A DNA stretch of 64,000 bases from Hevea brasiliensis (Eukaryota; Streptophyta; Magnoliopsida; Malpighiales; Euphorbiaceae), in contig NC_079503.1 in the NCBI RefSeq assembly GCF_030052815.1, positions 60,678,735 to 60,742,734 on the forward strand. Reading direction: 5' to 3'. The position numbers were made by a program, and so were the translations under genes. Positions 10,968 through 22,301 of the stretch are shown here, piece after piece. The first letter of the stretch is position 1; each line of letters opens with the position of its first letter. The notes below the pieces were generated by a model, which worked only from the letters and a program-made list of their open reading frames with translations, was not told the DNA's origin and made no database searches.

Positions 10968-13900
10968 CAATTTTAATTTACAACTGCTCAAAATCAAGAA
11001 CAATATATACATATGATGAACCTACATTACAGTACAAAATGCAAAATGTGGTATACTCAATATACCCGATGATTTCTCGCTGAATGTACTAGCAGCCTAG
11101 TCTGCTGCCCTATCAATCTGTCTACCTGCGACAGCAATGAAAAGCTATCGCTGAGACAATGTCTCAGTGGTGCACAACATTAACCAAAAATAACTTTAAA
11201 TCACAATTCATAAATCATATAAATGATGGATACGTAAAACCATAGTTAAATTCAAGACAATGAATGTCATAAGGAATTTAACACAATATCACAATAAATC
11301 TCAGTAATCAAGACGTAGTTTAATTCAAAAGACAGTGAATGTCAATAAGAATTTAAACTCCATTTCACAAATTATCAAAGCTCATAATAACACAATTTAG
11401 TCGAATAATTTAAGAACACAGTGTTGCCAATTCATTCACAACTTATGCCATGACACAAATTTCTAATCAATGCCGCATTGTACACCACGACAAAGCAATC
11501 ACGACTCCACTAATCAAAATCAATGAGGAAGGGAGCTAGCTATATAATGAGTACTCATCCGATCACCTCAACTGGTAAACCAGAGAGGGAGAAAAATAAA
11601 TGATCACGACTCCATAAATGGAGAAGGAATGATACGATACTGTCATGCTACGTGTGAACACAAAATCAATTCCAAACATTTCATTCAAATGATTCGTGAG
11701 AATCCAATAAATTTCCAAAGTCATAATTTCATTCACAAAATGGCAACATAATTCATAAGTAACTTCAATTTCCACAAATCACACTAAATAATTTTTTCCA
11801 CAGTTTCAAACCATTTACAATGCTTTTCAAGCAATAAGTATCCATCAAATATCATTCAAATAATTTTTCACAGTTTCACAATTTAAAACAATAATATACA
11901 AATAGTCAAAATTTATTTCAATTGAAAATAATTCAAAAGAAATAGCTGTTGTGCACAAACCTCTGATAACTGTCTCCTGACCTTGACTCAGTGTTTCCTT
12001 CCCTTTCCCTGAGTCTTTGGTAACTGAGAAACACAATTTGAAGTGTTTTAGTACTTAATTAAACTATCTCTAACGATAATGTTTGATAAGTAATTCACTG
12101 AATGCTAGTATTTGCTTAATCAACCTAATATGTCGACCCTCGGTGCATTCTAGGTAATTTAGGTTTTAATGTTACTAACATGTCACATTTGATAGTCTTT
12201 TAGGGTTGGTATATGTTACCAAGTTCATTTCCGTGTATACTGCATTTTCTTGCAATTTGCTGGATTCCGGGATACTAGTTTGACCTAGCCGGACGACCTA
12301 GTTCCCTCAATTTTTGAGTTTTGGTCAAAACTAAAAACTTGTAGATCTATGTCTTGTGGAATGCAGGGCAAAATTTCAGGTCATTCTGAGTTATGTAGAC
12401 CAAGTTATGGTCATTTTACTATTGCTGGTCAAATTGCATCAAAATTGGTTACTTTAGGTCACTTTAGGTCATTTTAGGTTCGGCCAGTTTTTGGACCCGA
12501 ACTTGTGCAAGCTGTTTGACTTGCTTATGTTCATTTCTGGGCTTTGGTGTCTTCATAAGAATTGTAGATATGGGTCTTAACTATTCATGGTCAAAATTTC
12601 AGGTCAATTGGACCTGTTTTGAGTGAGTTATGGCCTAAACACTAACTGCTGCCCAAATGGTCAATTTTCAGGCCTTATTTGCACTTAATCCGGATTTGGT
12701 CATTTTTCAAGCTACCTTGCAAGCAGAATTTTGGCAAGCTTCGTTCATGAAAGTTGGCACATTTTGTGCCTAGTTTCACCTCCAATTGGTCTCATACCAA
12801 TTGGAGCCACACTATTAAGGTTCTAGGCCAAAATGCATACTGCCCTATTGCACTTCCTTTATTACTCATCAAATATCACTTTTAGCATTTACCAATTCAC
12901 ACATTCTTACCCAATCTGGTTTGTACCATAACCTAAACATATTTTACCATATATTGTTGATCATTTTGGCAGCTTACAATCACATTCAACATACACCATT
13001 AAGTGCAGAATTTGTCAAAATCAATTACAACAATTTAATCACCTATTCATGCTCATTTACATGTCCAACTTCACACCACCACACATATACTCAAACTGCC
13101 ATAACAACTAGCACAATTCAACATTAATATTCCATTAACCAAACATAAAATAACATTCTTATGGTTCACCAAACCAGGCTGCCGATTCATGCATTTACAT
13201 TCCATTAATTTCCAAGCTTCAAATTTCAAATACACATCCACATATACTAAGTATACATCACCCAAATAATTTCCTACACACATATACATTTAATCAATCC
13301 TTTAATCTACCATTTAGAAGCAAGAATAAGCTGTCCTCAAAGTGTTTCCATGGAAGCCAAAAATACAGCTCTCCCTTTAAACATCAAACCTCAAAATTCT
13401 TTCCACAATTCAAGTACCCATAACATTCCTACCAACTTTAATGAAGCAATAACCCAAAAATACAAACTTACCACTTTGGAAACTCTTCAAAACCTCTCCA
13501 AAACTTAGTCTTCTTGCTACCTATCTACTGCCCATGGTGTGGTGGTCAAGTTTAATAAAGAAACCTTAACCATTGGGAGCTTGGATCAAGGATGCATGGA
13601 GGTTCCCTTATGGACGGCAATGGAGGTTTTTGCTTGAGAATGAATTCGGTTTGAAGATGAAAATGAGGAAGAAGAAGTGAAAGTGGCACTTTCTTGTCCA
13701 TTAGCACCATTTAATACTCCACTTAGTGCTCCACTAATCTAAATTAACATTAAAATAATCCTAAGTTTTCAATTTCCACATTTAACTCCTAATTTTTGCT
13801 ATTTAATTTATGTACCACCAATTTAATTTTTCATGACATTTTCCAAGCGTAATATTATTTATTTTTGATGGAAATTTAGGTCAAAAGACAACTCGGGATG

Positions 13901-14344
13901 TCAAATGACCACAATGCCCCTATTCGGGTTACATTCCTGATTTTTTAGTAACACTGAGTTTTGTCCGTTTTTCGATTTCTCACTTTTCTTTGTACTAATT
14001 AATTAATTTTTCTTTGATATTTCTAATGGCATTAATACTTCAATTGATGTCTCTATAAGTCTTAAAAATTTTTTTCCAGGGTTCCCCGCAGTCCAGGGCT
14101 AGTCAACGGTCCACGCCGTAACTTCTCGGTGCGGTCACCCATCGCTAGGGTTCTCGGCTCGCTTAACTTGGTTACATTTCTTTGCTATTATTTCTCCTTT
14201 GTTTTTCATATATTATCTTTTCTTGTATTTTATTATTTTATGTCTCCTCACTCATATTGAAGTGTAGTTCTAGGCATCCTAGCTGTCCGGACAACACTGG
14301 CCACCAGAACAGTAGAACGCACTACCGAACATAGGGGTGTTACA
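10968..14344 (-). repeat. El-1 5' LTR (family A), part 2
   Basis: Continuation of the family A LTR after the Copia insert, beginning with the second CAATT and ending GGGGTGTTACA at 14,344. It holds three hairpins (11,050-11,066; 11,128-11,151; 11,151-11,167), two palindromes (11,572-11,583; 11,610-11,623) and modules with AAAATTTCAGGTCA and GAGTTATGG near 12,370-12,640. It ends with the CACCCATCGCTAGGG block near 14,139. The next bases, TGGTT (14,345-14,349), are the expected right target duplication; the left one is off-window. Confidence 0.92.
11128..11167 (-). other. Paired hairpins in El-1 LTR (family A)
   Basis: GCGACAGC (11,128-11,135) pairs with GCTATCGC (11,144-11,151) with one G-T wobble, and CTGAGACAATGTCTCAG (11,151-11,167) forms a 7-bp stem. 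Same anchor as in B1 (GTGCACCACT on the element strand), but three base pairs of the second stem are changed in a compensating way. Confidence 0.8.
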
Positions 14345-15032
14345 TGGTTATTTCTCAAGGTGGAAGATGATGGTTCTGCTGCCCCAAAGGAATATTTAAG
14401 TGTCCCAAATTAAGGGTTAGTGGAGCACTAACTTGGATTTTAATGTTAATTATTCAAAGTTTCATAAATTGAATTTTATCCCCCATTTCTTTCACTATTC
14501 TTATAATGTATGACAATTTAATTTTTTATGACATTCTCTAAGTGTAATATCATTTATTTTTAATGGACATTTAGGTCAAAAGGCAACTCTAGGTGTCAAA
14601 TGACCAAAATACCCCACTTCGAGCTATATTCCCGATTTTTCGGTAACACCGATTTTTGTCTGTTTTGTGATTTTTCGTTTTTCTTTGTACTAATTTATTA
14701 ATTTTTTTTTAATAATTCTAGTGTCAATTATATTTCAATAGACCTTTACTTACATCCTGGAATTAAATTTTGAGGGTTCCCTGCAGTCATGGGGTCAGCA
14801 ACGGCCTTCCCAGTGCGGTCACCCATCGCTGCGGTGTCGGCTCGTTTAACTTAGCTTCATTTTCTCTCTTTCATTTGTCTTTAATTTTTCTTGCATTTTC
14901 TTCTTATTTATTTCATCATTATATGTCTGTTCATTATCACCGAAGTGTAGTTCCAGACATTCTGACTTTTTGGGGCAGACATTAACTGTCGGAACAGTAG
15001 AATGTACGAACTACGAAAATGAGGATGTTACA
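14345..15032 (-). repeat. D1 3' LTR, fragment
   Basis: 688 bases of a Gypsy LTR matching 30,105-30,809 closely and ending GAGGATGTTACA at 15,032. It is cut on the left by insertion of El-1, so the remainder is beyond the window. It lacks the short duplication TGTCTGTTTCTCGATTTT present near 30,418-30,456. Confidence 0.88.
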
Positions 15033-15296
15033 ACTCTTCCCCTCCAAAAAGGAATTTCATCCTCGAAATTCATCTGATTCAAACAACCGAGCTTATCGTT
15101 ATCTCATAATTTTATTCACTTTTCCATCATTGTTTTCCTCTGCCTTTAGTATTCCTACTCATGAAATTTTATTATTCATTAGTTTCTTGATCTCTCATAC
15201 TAGGATTCTTTACCAGTCATTCTGTCTCTTTTACCAATTCCAACTTTGTTAAATTACCCTTTGTCTAGGTATTCTACATTTATCTCATACAAGACC
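15033..15296 (-). other. D1 polypurine tract and 3' untranslated region
   Basis: The minus strand reads GGAGGGGAAGAGT directly before the LTR (15,033-15,045), a polypurine tract. The remaining bases to 15,296 are a noncoding remnant that follows directly on the truncated integrase. The same junction is seen at about 31,080 in D2. Confidence 0.82.
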
Positions 15297-16524
15297 TTAT
15301 ACCTTGGTATCTTCATGCTTCTTCTGAGTGAGAGGTAGACCACTGACAAAGTCCATAGTGACTCGGTCCCATTTCCATTCAGGTATGTTTATGGGTTGTA
15401 ACAAGCCTGATGGAACTTGATGTTCTGCTTTGACTTGCTGATATGTCAAGCATTTAGTTATATAGTTAACTATGTCCTTCTTCATACCTGGCCACTAGTA
15501 TCGGAGTTTCAGGTCATGATACATTTTTGTGCTTCCTGGGTGCATAGCATACACACTGTTATGTGTTTCTTTCAGAATACTGGTTTTCAACTCTTTATCA
15601 TCTGGTACACATAGTCCTTCTTTATAGTACAGGCACCCATTTTCTTTCACTTCATATTCAGTTTCCTTCCCCTCAGTGATTTTGCCCATAACAGCCATTA
15701 ATTTCTCATCTGTCTTTTGCCCATCTTGTATCTGTTGTAACAGATTCGGCTTCACTTGCAACTCAGCCAAAATAACTCCATAATGAGTAGAGGACAGTTG
15801 CGCAATCAAAGATCTTAATGCTACAATAGATTTTTTACTTAAAGCATCAGCGATTACATTTGCCTTCCCAGGGTGGTAGTCAATCACACAATCATAATCT
15901 TTCAGGAATTCAATCCATCGCCTCTGTTTCAAATTAAGTTCCTTCTGGGTTGGCAGATACTTCAGACTCTTATGGTCTGTGTATATGTGGTATTTTTCTC
16001 CATACAAGTGATGCCTCCATATCTTCAATGCGAAGATAATTACTGCTAAGTCTAAATCATGAGTAGGGTAATTCTTTTCATGTGGCCTTAACTGCCTGGA
16101 AGCATATGCGGCCACTTTCCCTTCTTGCATGAGTACACACCCTAACCCATTGTGTGAGGCATCACTGTATACTACAAAAGTCTTTTCTAGACATTGGTTG
16201 TGTTAACACTGGTGCCTCTGTCAACATAGCCTTCAGCCTCTCAAAACTGGCTTGACACTTGTCACTCCAGTCAAATTTCATATTCTTGTGTAGTAATTTG
16301 GTCATTGGAGCAGCTATCAGGGAAAATCCCTTTACAAATCTTCTATAATATCCAGCTAACCCCAAGAAACTTCTGATCTCAGTTGTATTTCTGGGAGGCT
16401 TCCATTCCATCACTGCTTCAATCTTCTTGGGATCCACTAATGCATGCACAGAAGTATTATAAAGGAGGAACGTACCCTTGATGACATCTGGAGCGTCCTG
16501 TTCCTCCTGTGCCCGTATAGCATA
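15297..16524 (-). pseudogene. pol: D1 pol remnant: PR start fused to RT end, RNase H, INT zinc finger
   Basis: In element sense it opens with the protease N-terminus ([19 protein letters not shown], then SVHALVDP) at about 16,430-16,524. At 16,429-16,436 it jumps into the last part of RT ([32 protein letters not shown]). RNase H follows ([55 protein letters not shown]), then the integrase zinc finger (H in [27 protein letters not shown] with one Cys replaced by Tyr). The frame ends after MDFVSGLPLTQKKH. The RT catalytic core and INT catalytic core are absent, so the unit cannot move without help. It is split from its gag by El-4 at 16,525-16,529. Confidence 0.88.
16429..16436 (-). other. PR-RT deletion junction in D1
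   Basis: GTGGATCC in element sense is shared by protease (..LVDPGSTHS..) and by RT (..VDPKKIEAV..), so about 1.2 kb, judged from B1 spacing, was removed across an 8-base identity. The same junction sits at 35,342-35,349 in D2. Confidence 0.8.
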
Positions 16525-16529
16525 GGCTC
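16525..16529. repeat. Target-site duplication, El-4, left
   Basis: GGCTC, repeated at 25,730-25,734. Joining the flanks restores the [12 protein letters not shown] reading of the D1 protease region. Confidence 0.93.
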
Positions 16530-18200
16530 TGTCGCACCTTACCCCTCTGTAAGGCATAACATGATCCCGTAGAATACTTAATAAACTACCGAACTTCACC
16601 TACCGATAACTCATTAAGTACCCTATAAGGGATTTTAAAACAATTTTCTTATATTTTGAAAGTGGTGAGCATTTTGGTAGGAATTAAAAACCATTTATTC
16701 AAAGTTTAAATACTAGTAAAAATTTTTGTCCATTTTAATTATGCCGCAAATTTTATAAAAATTTTGACAGAGTTCCGTTTGTATTTGGAGAAAACAGTTC
16801 TTCAAATACCTGAAAAAAAACACTTTCAATAATTTTCTCAACTCCCAACCTTCAATTAATCTCAAATCAACTCAATTCAATTCACTTCAAAATAATTCCA
16901 CAATCCAATCAAAATTTATCATTTCAAAATATTTAATAACTTCATTCACAAGGCATAAAGTATGAAATTCACAACTACAAATATTAATTTAAAGAAGAAA
17001 ATCCAAAAATAATATTATTACAATTTATTTTACAGCTGCTCAACTTTACATTGATACATAAAGCGTTATAATATTTACATCAAAATTAACTACAAGGGTA
17101 TAAAATAATACCCGTACAAAAGATCAGTGTGGTCCACAATTCAATAGCAGCTCACTCTGCTGCTTTTTCCTTGCTCTTATCTGCGACAGCAAAATAAGCT
17201 ATCGCTGAGTATAAAAATACTCAGTGGTGCACAATAAAAATTTAAAATATAATACATAAATCATTCATTGATGAAACACAATTTAAATATTTCTCAATCA
17301 CATTTCACAAATTATCAAAGCTCATAATAACACAATTTAGTCAAGTAATTTAATAAACACAGTGCTGCCAAAATCATACACAACTTAAGCCATGACACAA
17401 AATTTTCGATCAATGCCATTTTGTACACCATGATAAAGCAATCTACAACCCCATTAATCGAAATCAATGAGGGAGGTGGCTAGCTAGCTAATAAGTACTC
17501 ATCCGATCTCAACCTCAACTGGCAAGCCAGAGAGGAAGGAAAATAAACGATCTCAACCCTATAAATGGAGGAGGAATAATGTGATACTGTCATACTAAGT
17601 GTGAACACAAAATCAATTCAAAACAATTTATTCAAATAATTTGTGAGAAATCTGATCAATTTCCAAAGTCATATTTGCGATCATAAAATGGCAACACAAT
17701 ACATAATTAATCACAGAAGTCGAATTTTTGAGAATAAAATATTTAAACAAGAATTATTGTGCACAGACCTGACGTGAGTCGCCTTTAGGCCTTGACTCAG
17801 TCTCTCAGAGCTTCCAAGCCTTTTTCAGCTGAAACACACAGTTTCATAGTGTTTCAGTACCATAACTTAGCATAAATCCAAAAATAAATTTAACTTCACT
17901 TTTACCTGGCTTTAATGTGCTAAATTTGACGTTCTTGAAGTTTTTGTGTTTTGGGTTACTATTTACTATACTATTCAAGTCAAATTATTGACTTTTTAAG
18001 GCTTAATAGGTATGGGAACTCCAACTTCACCCACATACCACATTTTGGTCATTAAATTTGTTGGTTTTGGTTATTTTCTCAAAGCTTAAGTCCTTTAGGC
18101 AAAATTGTCAAATTTTCAATTTTGGTGTCCCTAGTTACACTGTTCCATTGGTCATTCTATTGTTAGAATTTGGCAAACCTTTCTTGATAGAAAATGTTCC
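16530..18200 (-). repeat. El-4 3' LTR, truncated
   Basis: Matches the first 1.67 kb of the right LTR (22,302 onward). It starts TGTCGCACC, where other copies have TGTCACACC, and breaks off at GAAAATGTTCCC to join the integrase. It carries the paired hairpins at 17,183-17,205 and 17,205-17,224. Confidence 0.92.
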
Positions 18201-18787
18201 CGTAGCATGTCTTCCAAGATCTGAATTACCCTCTCAGACTGGCCATCTGTCTGTGGGTGGAATGCAGTACTGAAGTTCAATCTAGTTCCTAGGGCTCTCT
18301 GAAGACTACCCCATAATCTAGAAGTGAACCTAGGATCTCTGTCTGATACAATGGATACTGGCACTCCATGAAGCCTTACAATCTCATCGATGTACAACTT
18401 GGCCAATCTGTTTAAACTGTAGTCCATTCGGACTGGCAGAAATTGAGCAGACTTAGTCAGTCTGTTGACAATGACCCATACTACATCATGACTCTTCTGT
18501 GTCTTTGGTAGTCCCATTACAAAATCCATCGTTATTCTTTCCCATTTCCATTCTGGTATTGGTAGTGGATGTAACAACCCAGTGGGTACTTGATGCTCTG
18601 CCTTTATTTGCTGACAAGTTAGGCATTTGGATACAAACTCTGCCACATCTCTTTTTAAACCCATCCACCAGTAATGCTCCTTTAGCCCTCTATACATTTT
18701 TGTACCACCAGGGTGCATGGCAAAAGGAGACTCATGTGCTTCCTTCAAAATGATTTGCCTCAAATCAACATTATTAGGAACACACAT
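18201..18787 (-). pseudogene. pol: El-4 integrase, C-terminally deleted
   Basis: In element sense: HHCC zinc finger ([29 protein letters not shown]), then the rve core with catalytic Asp in TMDFVMGLP, Asp in SDRDPRF and Glu in [12 protein letters not shown]. The frame then runs into LTR sequence (REHFLSRK) because the deletion joins INT to the LTR across a shared CCC at 18,199-18,201. The integrase C-terminus and chromodomain seen in B1 (60,610-61,336) are missing. Confidence 0.9.
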
Positions 18788-20879
18788 TCTCGCCTCGGTG
18801 TAGCAAAGAAACCATCATCTCTGATTGAGAATTCTGGTTTCTTGCCCTGCCGGACTTCTTCCAACAGCTTCTGATACCTTTCATCATTCTGAGCAGCCAT
18901 TCTGATCTGATCAATCAACACTGGCTGTACATGCCATGCAACTGCTGTCTGCCCCTCATCATTAATCTCTAAACTGGCATGTAATGATCTCAATTCATGT
19001 ACCAAAGATAAAGGAGTAACCCGTAGACTTGCCATAGTCTTGCGACTTAGGGCATCAACTACAACATTAGCTTTCCCTGGCTTATAGTCTATCAGACAAT
19101 CATAGTCTTTTATCAACTCTAACCATCTCCTCTGTCTCAAATTCAACTCTTTCTGGGTGCCCAAATACTTCAAACTCTTATGATCTGTGTAGATGTAACA
19201 TTTCTCTGCATACAAATAGTGCCTCCAAATCTTAAGAGCAAACACAATGGCTGCAAGCTTCAAGTCATGTGTCAGATAATTCCTCTCATGCGGTTTTAGC
19301 TGGTGTGATGCATAGGCAATGATATTTCGATCTTGTATCAACACATAACCTAACCCATTGTGAGAAGCATCGCTGTAAACTGTATATTCTTTACCTGGTG
19401 TAGGTAAAGTCAGGACTGGAGCCTCTATCAAATATCTTTTCAATTCATCAAAACTTTGCTGGCATTTGTCCATCCACTAAAATTTCACATCCTTTCTAAG
19501 CAGCTTGGTCAATGGAGATGCCAACATGGAGAATCCCTTCACAAATTGACGGTAGTATCCAGCTAACCCCAAAAAACTGCGAATCTCTGTAACATTTTTG
19601 GGTGGCTTCCAATTAAGGATAGCTTCAATCTTGCTAGGATCTACCTTAATACCCTCTGCTGATACAATGTGCCCCAAAAAGAATATCTCCTTCAGCCAAA
19701 ATTCACATTTCGACAATTTGGCGTATAACTGTTTCTCCCTCAAAGTCTGCAGTATCATCCGCAGATGTCTATCATGCTCTTCTGCATTCCTCGAATAGAC
19801 TAATATATCATCAATAAATACCACAACAAACTGGTCGAGGTATGGTCTGAAAATAGTGTTCATCAGATCCATAAAAGCAGCCGGAGCATTAGTTAACCCG
19901 AATGGCATGACCAAGAACTCATAATGGCCATAGCGGGTTCTGAAGGCAGTTTTAGGAATACTCTGCTCTTGTACTTTCAGCTGATAATAACCTGATCTCA
20001 GGTCAATTTTGGAGAACACAGTTTCACTTCTCAACTGATCAAATAAGTCATCAATGCGGGGCAATGGGTGTCTGTTCTTTATTGTCACCTTATTCAACCG
20101 CTGATAGTCAATGCATAACTGGAGAGTGCCATCCTTCTTCTTTACAAACAATACTGGCGCTCCCCAAGGTGACACACTAGGGCGGATAAAGCCCTTATCA
20201 AAAAGCTCTTGCAACTGTACTTTCAATTCTTTTAGTTCTGCTGGTGCCATTCTGTATGGCGTTATGGAGATTGGGTCCACACCATGCATAACATCAATTT
20301 CAAACTACACTTATCTTTCTGGAGGTAATCCTAGTAATTCATCAGGAAACACATCCGGAAAGTCACATACAGTAGGAATGTCCCTCAGTGCTGGACTCCC
20401 CATTTGGGTGTCTATCACATATGCCAAGTACACCTCACACCCTTTCCTAATCATTTTTCTGGCCAGTGCAGCTGAAATGATATTTGAAGGCAATAACTGC
20501 CTCTCCCCATGTATTACTACATCACCATACTGAGGGAGACCAAAAGTGACTGTCTTCAGTCTACAGTCAATCATGGCGTGATGCCTGGCTAACCAATCCA
20601 TGTCCAAGATAATGTCATAATCTCTGAAAGGCATTTCAATTAAATCAGATAGAAAAGTGTGTCCTTGGATCACTAAAGGATAGTCCTTATATAGCCTATT
20701 TACCCAGACCTCCTGGCCTAATAGACTAGTTACTAGCACATCATAGTCCATTGGTACATCACACTAGCACTAACATATGAATGTGTGGAGCCAGGATCAA
20801 ATAACACATGTACATCTTGGTCAAGGATGGAAAAATTACTAGCTAAAACGTCTAATGTTTTAGCCTCCTCCCTCTAACG
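18788..20879 (-). pseudogene. pol: El-4 protease, reverse transcriptase and RNase H, broken
   Basis: In element sense the protease begins near 20,815 with the active site [14 protein letters not shown] 22-base deletion relative to B1 at about 20,760 shifts the frame. [20 protein letters not shown] and [17 protein letters not shown] follow at 20,311-20,751, then a stop near 20,308. RT is open at 19,477-20,289: [49 protein letters not shown] and catalytic [13 protein letters not shown] stop at 19,474 precedes RNase H ([54 protein letters not shown]). A frameshift near 18,795 separates RNase H from integrase. Confidence 0.92.
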
Positions 20880-22112
20880 CATGGTATACACTCTGACTGG
20901 TGCGCTACTAGGTACTGGCTGGTTAACAGTGCTTTGACTTCCAGGAGTGTTACCAGGACCCCTATCTCTGCCTCTACCTCTAGCAGCTGACTGTGACCCT
21001 CTAGGTGCAGAGACTTGGGTTGATCCTTCAGATGTAGCAGAAGGTCCAGACCGGTGCAGACTAGTACAATCTTTAGCGAAATGTTTGCTCCCTCCACAGT
21101 TAAAACATGCACTAGTGGCCTTGAAACAAACCCCACTGTGAGTTCTATCACAAGTTTCACGCTGTCATACTGATTGAGCTCCTCGGGGTGCCTGCTGGGT
21201 CTGCTGACCAGACCGGGGTGGTCTTTGGCCAGAAAATCTGCCTCTGCCAGATCTACAGGAGCTGGATCCCCCAAACTGTTTCCTCTTTTCAGAACCACTC
21301 TCAGATGCTTGTCCCGTAGTCTTTTCAGTCTTCTCTTTCTCTTGTGTACCCTTCTTCACTGCCCATTCTGATTCTATCCTTTCCAATTCCAGAGCCTGTG
21401 AGATCAACTCAGCGAAATTCTGATGTCGGAAACCCATGACTTGCATCCTCAGATTCGGCCTTAACCCGGACTCAAACCTCTTACATCTATCTCTGGGGGT
21501 GGAGACTAAGCTTCCAGCATTGTGGCTTAGCCTTGAAAAGTCTCTCTCATACTCTGCTATGGTTCTGTCTCCTTATTTCAAACTCAAGAATTCTTGTAAT
21601 TTCATATCTACATACGCATCAGGAACCCATTTTCACCTGAATTCCCTCAGGAAGTCTGTCCATGTCAGCACAGGTGACTCAACCAGGCTGTGGGGGATGG
21701 TATTCCACCATTCATATGCATCCTCTTGGAGAAGAGATACTGAATACTCAAATTTTAATTCTTCAATACACTACAACTTTCTGAAAACCCGTTCCATTCT
21801 TTCCAACCACTGTTCTGCCTCCAGTGGATCCACAGTGCCTTTAAACTCGGTGGCCCCAAATTTCATCAATTTTTCATATTGCCGAGCTGAGGGCTGTGGT
21901 TGTGCTACAGGTGCTTGCATTTGAGCTTAGGGTGGCACATTACCCGCCATTTGCTGCAAAAACGCAGCCATCTGCTATACAAACTGAGCAGGGAACTGCA
22001 GTACTGGAGTAGGAGCTGGAGTGGCTAACCCACTCACGTTCTGGAGTGCTAGGGCTTCCCCTTGAACCTCAGCCTCAACATATTGTTCTTCGGAATGATC
22101 TCCTCCTTCCAT
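20880..22112 (-). pseudogene. gag: El-4 gag, many stops
   Basis: Starts at the ATG at 22,112 (MEGGDHSEEQYVEAEVQGEA). Core motifs EAEQWLERMERVF, YSVSLLQEDAYEWW, YERDFSRLSHNAG and RCKRFESGLRPNLRMQV lie at about 21,400-21,840. The intact zinc knuckle CFNCGGSKHFAKDC is near 21,060-21,105, followed by an Arg/Gly-rich tail. The capsid region has stops at former Gln codons (FV*QMA, PP*AQM, RKL*CIEE, LK*GDRT), at FR*KW, and near the end at MR*REE. Comparison with B1 shows most are CAG/CAA to TAG/TAA. Confidence 0.9.
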
Positions 22113-22281
22113 TCTATTTTCCCAAAATTTCTACTTCATGAGATCAAACATAAGGAGGCTGACCTCCGTTAGTGCATATTTATGATGTAAATACGTCATA
22201 TGTATCAATTAAAAACACTTGAGCAGTTGTACTTATCAATAAAAGATTCATACACATAGTCAAAATTTGTTGAAAAACCAT

Positions 22282-22293
22282 GCTCTGATACCA
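22282..22293 (-). other. El-4 primer-binding site (tRNA-iMet)
   Basis: Minus strand TGGTATCAGAGC, 8 bases inside the 5' LTR that begins at 22,302. Confidence 0.93.
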
Positions 22294-22301
22294 CTAAAAC
22301 A

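Noticed and set aside
18058..18273. Small plus-strand ORF across the LTR-integrase junction
   Set aside because: Created by the deletion junction; antisense to integrase, no domain.
20111..20533. 140-codon plus-strand ORF, echoed by a minus-strand ORF at 58,292-58,639
   Set aside because: Antisense shadow of the protease-RT linker; it recurs because the two Gypsy copies are homologous and the coding strand is conserved.
20852..21298. 148-codon minus ORF, echoed at 57,643-57,960
   Set aside because: Alternate frame over the zinc-knuckle and Arg/Gly-rich linker. The true frame carries the C-x2-C-x4-H-x4-C knuckle.
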